From Rhizophagus sp. LPA8_4_AMF (Eukaryota; Glomeromycota; Glomeromycetes; Glomerales; Glomeraceae): a stretch of DNA of 25,208 nt. Below the pieces are notes generated by a model. The model was not told where the DNA came from, did no database searches, and saw nothing but the letters and a program-made list of their open reading frames with translations. Position 1 is the first letter of the stretch. Each line of letters starts with the position of its first letter. The position numbers were made by a program, and so were the translations under genes. The stretch is from contig JADRCO010000866.1 in the NCBI GenBank assembly GCA_021464525.1, forward strand, positions 1-25,208, given 5' to 3'. Shown in pieces: positions 21,201 through 25,208 of this stretch.

Positions 21201-22780
21201 ATGCCTAAACGAATACTTACAACACCACCTTTATATGTAAAAAAACATGAATGGTCTAAAAGACTTAGTATATACTGTTTTATAATCTTTTTTTTATTAA
21301 ATGTCACTGGATATTTATATTATTACGATGATATGTCAAATTCTTTATTAATTAATCCTTCAGGGATGTTCACTAAACAATGTGATTATGTAAGTATAAA
21401 AAAATTACTCTGGTATTATAAAAAACTTATAAATTACATTTTTATTAACATTATTATTATTATTGACTCTTCTTTTAGGACGACCTTGATATAGGATACG
21501 ATTTACGACCTGAAAACGTTGAACAAATTGAAAATGTTGAAATTGAAATTGAAACAAATTTGATTGAATCAGAATCAACAACGGAATCAGAAATAGATAA
21601 GGAAGAAAAGATTGAAATGATTGATGAAGAGATTAATAAAAAATATTGTGGAAAATCAAAATGTGAATTTTTATTCGCTTATTATCAACCTGAACAAGAA
21701 ACTAAAGCGAATATGCATTTTAGATCATTTGTAAATCTTGCTCAAGCTCTTGGTCGTACAATGGTTTTAACTAATGTTGGAAGTTCTAGAATTAATTCAT
21801 GTCAAAATTTTACTTTTGGATTTTATTATAATGCTAAAGCTTTACAAGATATGTTTCCTGATGTAAAATTTATTTCTCAAAAAGATTTTCAAAATTGGTT
21901 AAAAGAAAGGAGACGAAAACCTAATACTGAACATGCTTATATATTACCTGGTGAATTAGATTATAAAATGGAATTAGTTAAACCTTATCCTGATATACTT
22001 AGAACAAAGAATTGTTTAAATAGATTTGATTTTAAATTAGATGATGATACCATATTTAAACAATTTAATACTGGTAAACATTTTTCAAAGGATCCTATAA
22101 AACATCAACAATTCGCCGATTTTCTTGTTAATAATCTTAGAACTGATGTTGAAATTTTATTAACTTCCCATTTCGTATTTCATCCTTTATTCCCAAATGT
22201 TTCGTCTCCTATTCCATATGCAAATCATTATTTTGAAGAAGCTGCAAAGATTACAAATAGAATCAAACCTTATGTTGCTATACATTGGAGAATGGAGAGA
22301 GCAAATATTAGTATGTTAAATGAATGTTCTGATGCTTTGGTTAAAAGAATCTCTCAATTAAAAGATTCTTTTGGTATTAAAAATGTTTATCTTGCAACTG
22401 ATTATCCAATTGGTGGGGGTAAAACTCAATCTCAAACATTTCATCTTTTAACTGATGAACATCATAATTCCATGAAATTGTTAAATTCTACCTTTAATGT
22501 TAATTCTTGGGTATCTTCAAATATTTTTTCTAGTTTAAGAAATGATGAGACAATAGAAAAGGAATTTTTGGGCGCTGGGATGCCTGGAATTGTAGATAAA
22601 CTGGTTTGTATGGATGCCGATTATTTCTTGGCAACCCCTGAAGGATGTGGAAGGGCGCGAAGTACATATACTACAATGATCATCGATACAAGGAATTCAT
22701 CAATGCAACATGGTGAAAGACCTCAATTAAAAAACATTGTTGAAAGGTGGATTGAATATCCCGAGGTTGGAGAAAATTAA
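21201..22780 (+). CDS. Type II membrane glycosyltransferase, GDP-fucose O-fucosyltransferase-like, 2 exons
   Basis: Exons 21201-21389 and 21479-22780 (89-nt GT-AG intron, phase 0) give 496 residues. A short basic cytosolic tail is followed by one membrane segment (SIYCFIIFFLLNVTGYLYYY, about 23-42), then an acidic Glu-rich stem to about residue 115, then the catalytic region: the usual plan of a Golgi or ER glycosyltransferase. Family-like blocks are FRSFVNLAQALGRTMVLTNV (155-174 approx.), PYVAIHWRMERAN with the likely catalytic or donor-binding HWR (332-334), NVYLATD, and GCGRARSTYTTMII (452-465), similar to the C-terminal nucleotide-sugar motif of PF10250-type enzymes. Several N-glycosylation sequons lie on the lumenal side (NFT, NVS, NIS, NST, NSS). 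Start is the only ATG ahead of the membrane segment. Donor and acceptor cannot be told from sequence; GDP-fucose is inference from family. Confidence 0.75.
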
Positions 22781-25208
22781 AAAAAAAAAAATAAAAATAA
22801 AAAAAACTGTGTAATATAATAATAATTAAGGGGATATTTTAATAATAATATGTATATTTTTGGGATTTATTTTTTTATTTTTTTTTTTTTTTTAAAAATA
22901 AAAAAAAAAAAAAAAAATTTTTTATATTTTTACACAAGGATAGATTGGTAATGATTTATTTATATGGTTAAAATATTTTTTATTACTTGTGTACATTTTC
23001 TTTTTCTTTCTACCTTTTTTTTTTCTAATAATACATGAGTAAATTTATCAATAATATAATCAACTTTCATATCTGGGCATTTTTTCCCTTGGTAGCAAAT
23101 TTTTTTTTTTTTAAGTTAATGTTAAAACATAATAATAGAAATAAAATAAATGAAACAAATAAATGATTATCATCGAAAAAGAAGCTTAAAAAAAAATTTT
23201 TTTTTTTTTTTTCCTTTAACCAATTATGTTCTAAAAGAAAAACTTTAAATACAATGATGTTCTCCGAAAACTCCGAAATCTTTGCCATTTCGGATATGGA
23301 CAAATAATGAAACATTAGTTAACTCAATTAGATTTTTTATCCGTTTTTGTAAATATTATACATATTTGGTAAGATCGAATTAATGCTCCTTTTTTAGAAA
23401 TATATAATAAATAAATAAGATATGAGAATGTGATGTAATATGACCTTTGAACCGATCTCCGTTATTGTAATTCTGTGATATTAATAATCATCACTCTTTA
23501 AGTCTTGGGTATAAACAATAATTTTCAATCAATCGCGTGTCAGAAAAAAAATCAAACTTTATCAGTCTAGCAAATCATTTTGTGCATATTTATTTTTAAT
23601 ATGAGTAACCTTGTTAATTTTTTTTACTCCTGAAATTATATAAAATTCTTTATCTTGATCGAATTTTTTACCGGTTTTATTTCGGATCATTTTAAAATTC
23701 TTAATTATGGATAAATCTGTATTTAGTAATTTAAACAATTATATGAAATTCTCTTTTTACAGTTATTTGATTTTATAATAGGAACGGATCATTCATTTAC
23801 CCGATTCTAGTTAGTTTCTCTCTCAATTTCGCCTCGATCATAATTGATCCAATCCTTCAATGATTAATTACAGTGGTTGAAAGTATATTGTTTGAATGAA
23901 GACAAATCTTTCATTTTATCAATGATACTTTCCTAATCATGATAAGGATCGGATTATTATTTATCCGATTCTATTAAATTTCATTCATTCAATGCATTTA
24001 GATAGTTCTCAATATCTCACTTCGAACATGTTGGGTTACACGAAAATTTTGTTCAATAAAATCAAGACGTGATTTGAATATGGCGTAATGAAAAATAGAT
24101 ATGCATTGGTGTTTTACAAAAAAAAAAGGTAATATTGTTTAATTAAGGTTCATGAATCACAGTGTATTGATAAATATATCCTGAGATATTTTAATTTGAA
24201 ATTGGAAAATCCGTAATAAATAATCAAACAATACACAGATAACTCTTGCGCTTTAAACTTTGTTATATATATATTTCAAAAAGCATATGATTCTCTCTCT
24301 AAAAATATGTTTCTAATTCTATAGCCTTCAATGAATTTCCTTAATATCTGTACTTTTTTTTTGCAATAATATGTGGCATATTAATTTTGGTTTTTTTCCG
24401 TGCTACGAGCGGTTTTTGCTATTAAATCTAATAACCTTTAACTTTATTGAATTTCAATTCATAATGACAGAAAATAAAAAAAAAAAAATTTTTATAATTT
24501 CCTATCGAGCAATAAAAGAGAATAAATCTAACTAAAGATAGCTAAAGTTTATTCTTATAAATACTATGCAATTTGCCGCGAAATTGCATAATTGGAAATT
24601 TATATAAGTAATTTAATTATAGTAATTGTTATAAAGTATCGGTTATTATTAAGCCATTGGAAATTTTCATCATCCATTATCCATATATAATAATATATTG
24701 TATCTTCTCTCTTATAGATCAAATCTTTATCCTCATTTCATGTGATAATCGCATATAGCATCCATAACTGACATATGTATTATTAATATTAAAATATGTC
24801 TTATGACACAATAATAGTCAGTCAGCCCTGGCGTTCGTGCCTTCGTGGGTTGATCAGGCCTTTGTTATGAGAAATTCGTTTAATATCATAAAATAGGAAA
24901 TCAAGTACATTTGTTTGGGTAACAAACATGGAATGATATCCGTTCAATGACTTTATTAGAATCAATTCTTTCCAATTCTAATTCTTCTATTATTCTAGAA
25001 ATATGTTATACTATAAATATATTTTCATGTGAATTGGAAGTTTTTAATAATACCGTATAGCGCTGCATACAGTATCCCCCTCAAATAGTATCCCCCTTAA
25101 ATAGTACCAGGGTACTATTCAACTACAAATTTCGATATTTTTGATTAGTACCCGGGGCTAATTCTGGCCAAAATTTGATATTTGGCCAAGGTTATTCCTC
25201 GTATAGTA
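22781..25208. other. Downstream non-coding region
   Basis: Begins with the A-rich 3' region of the glycosyltransferase gene, including a T-run followed by an A-run at about 22868-22917 that could pair as a hairpin. An 82-codon minus-strand frame at 23067-23315 runs through homopolymers and is not convincing. Two imperfect copies of GGA(T)CGGAT-x-ATT-x-ATTTA(C/T)CCGATTCTA lie near 23782 and 23948. No gene supported. Confidence 0.5.
25070..25119. repeat. Short direct repeats and 20-bp palindrome
   Basis: AGTATCCCCCT(C/T)AAAT occurs twice in a row, followed by a palindrome AATAGTACC-AG-GGTACTATT (25100-25119) with perfect 9-bp arms. The next 90 bp contain GGCCAAAATTTGATATTTGGCC, whose ends are also inverted. 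Probably the edge of a dispersed repeat that continues beyond the window. Confidence 0.5.

Noticed and set aside
23067-23315. 82-codon minus-strand frame
   Set aside because: Built largely from homopolymer A/T runs; no protein-like pattern.
24800-24880. Locally GC-richer stretch (CAGCCCTGGCGTTCGTGCC) considered as tRNA or 5S rRNA
   Set aside because: No cloverleaf, no TTCGA-type T-loop and no 5S internal control region.

Overview
This is a strongly AT-rich eukaryotic window with short spliceosomal introns (mostly 60-90 nt, two of about 160-174 nt), intact housekeeping genes separated by long A/T tracts, and many decayed repeats. The gene set (fungal-type mitochondrial intermediate peptidase, glycine decarboxylase P-protein, a DUF7918-like protein, a fungal O-fucosyltransferase-like protein) and the relics (Amn1-like LRR, hAT transposase, hAT-type MITEs) suggest an early-diverging fungus. 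A glomeromycotan such as Rhizophagus is my best guess; this is inference from composition and gene style, not a database match.

Layout. 1-1941 is intergenic. 1942-4869 (minus) is the gene for mitochondrial intermediate peptidase in five exons, with two apparent 1-nt frameshifts near its 3' end. A 476-bp divergent intergenic region (4870-5345) separates it from an 11-exon gene for the glycine cleavage system P-protein (5346-9214, plus). Both products carry mitochondrial targeting-type N-termini. The P-protein gene converges, 116 bp tail to tail, on a three-exon minus-strand gene (9331-11109) for a DUF7918-like protein with an Asn/Lys-rich tail ending in a SUMO-interaction-like motif.

From about 11.1 to 19.0 kb the window is a repeat and relic zone: a 264-bp inverted-repeat element, broken coding fragments (24-bp repeats, a coiled-coil protein, an LRR relic, a minus-strand relic split by a 394-bp fold-back element), a 2.4-kb tandem duplication of A-rich minisatellite DNA carrying a 169-bp hAT-type MITE with perfect 8-bp target duplications, and a hAT transposase C-terminal relic. 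19.0-21.2 kb holds no gene I can support. 21201-22780 (plus) is a two-exon type II membrane protein resembling the GDP-fucose protein O-fucosyltransferase superfamily. 22781-25208 is A/T-rich non-coding DNA ending in a short palindrome and repeats.

There is no operon-like logic here. The one functional link is the divergent pair of mitochondrial matrix proteins: the peptidase trims octapeptides from imported matrix proteins and the P-protein is itself an imported matrix enzyme. I found no clearly new multi-gene system. The most informative features are the transposon insertions with readable target-site evidence, the frameshifted peptidase gene and the small-exon architecture.
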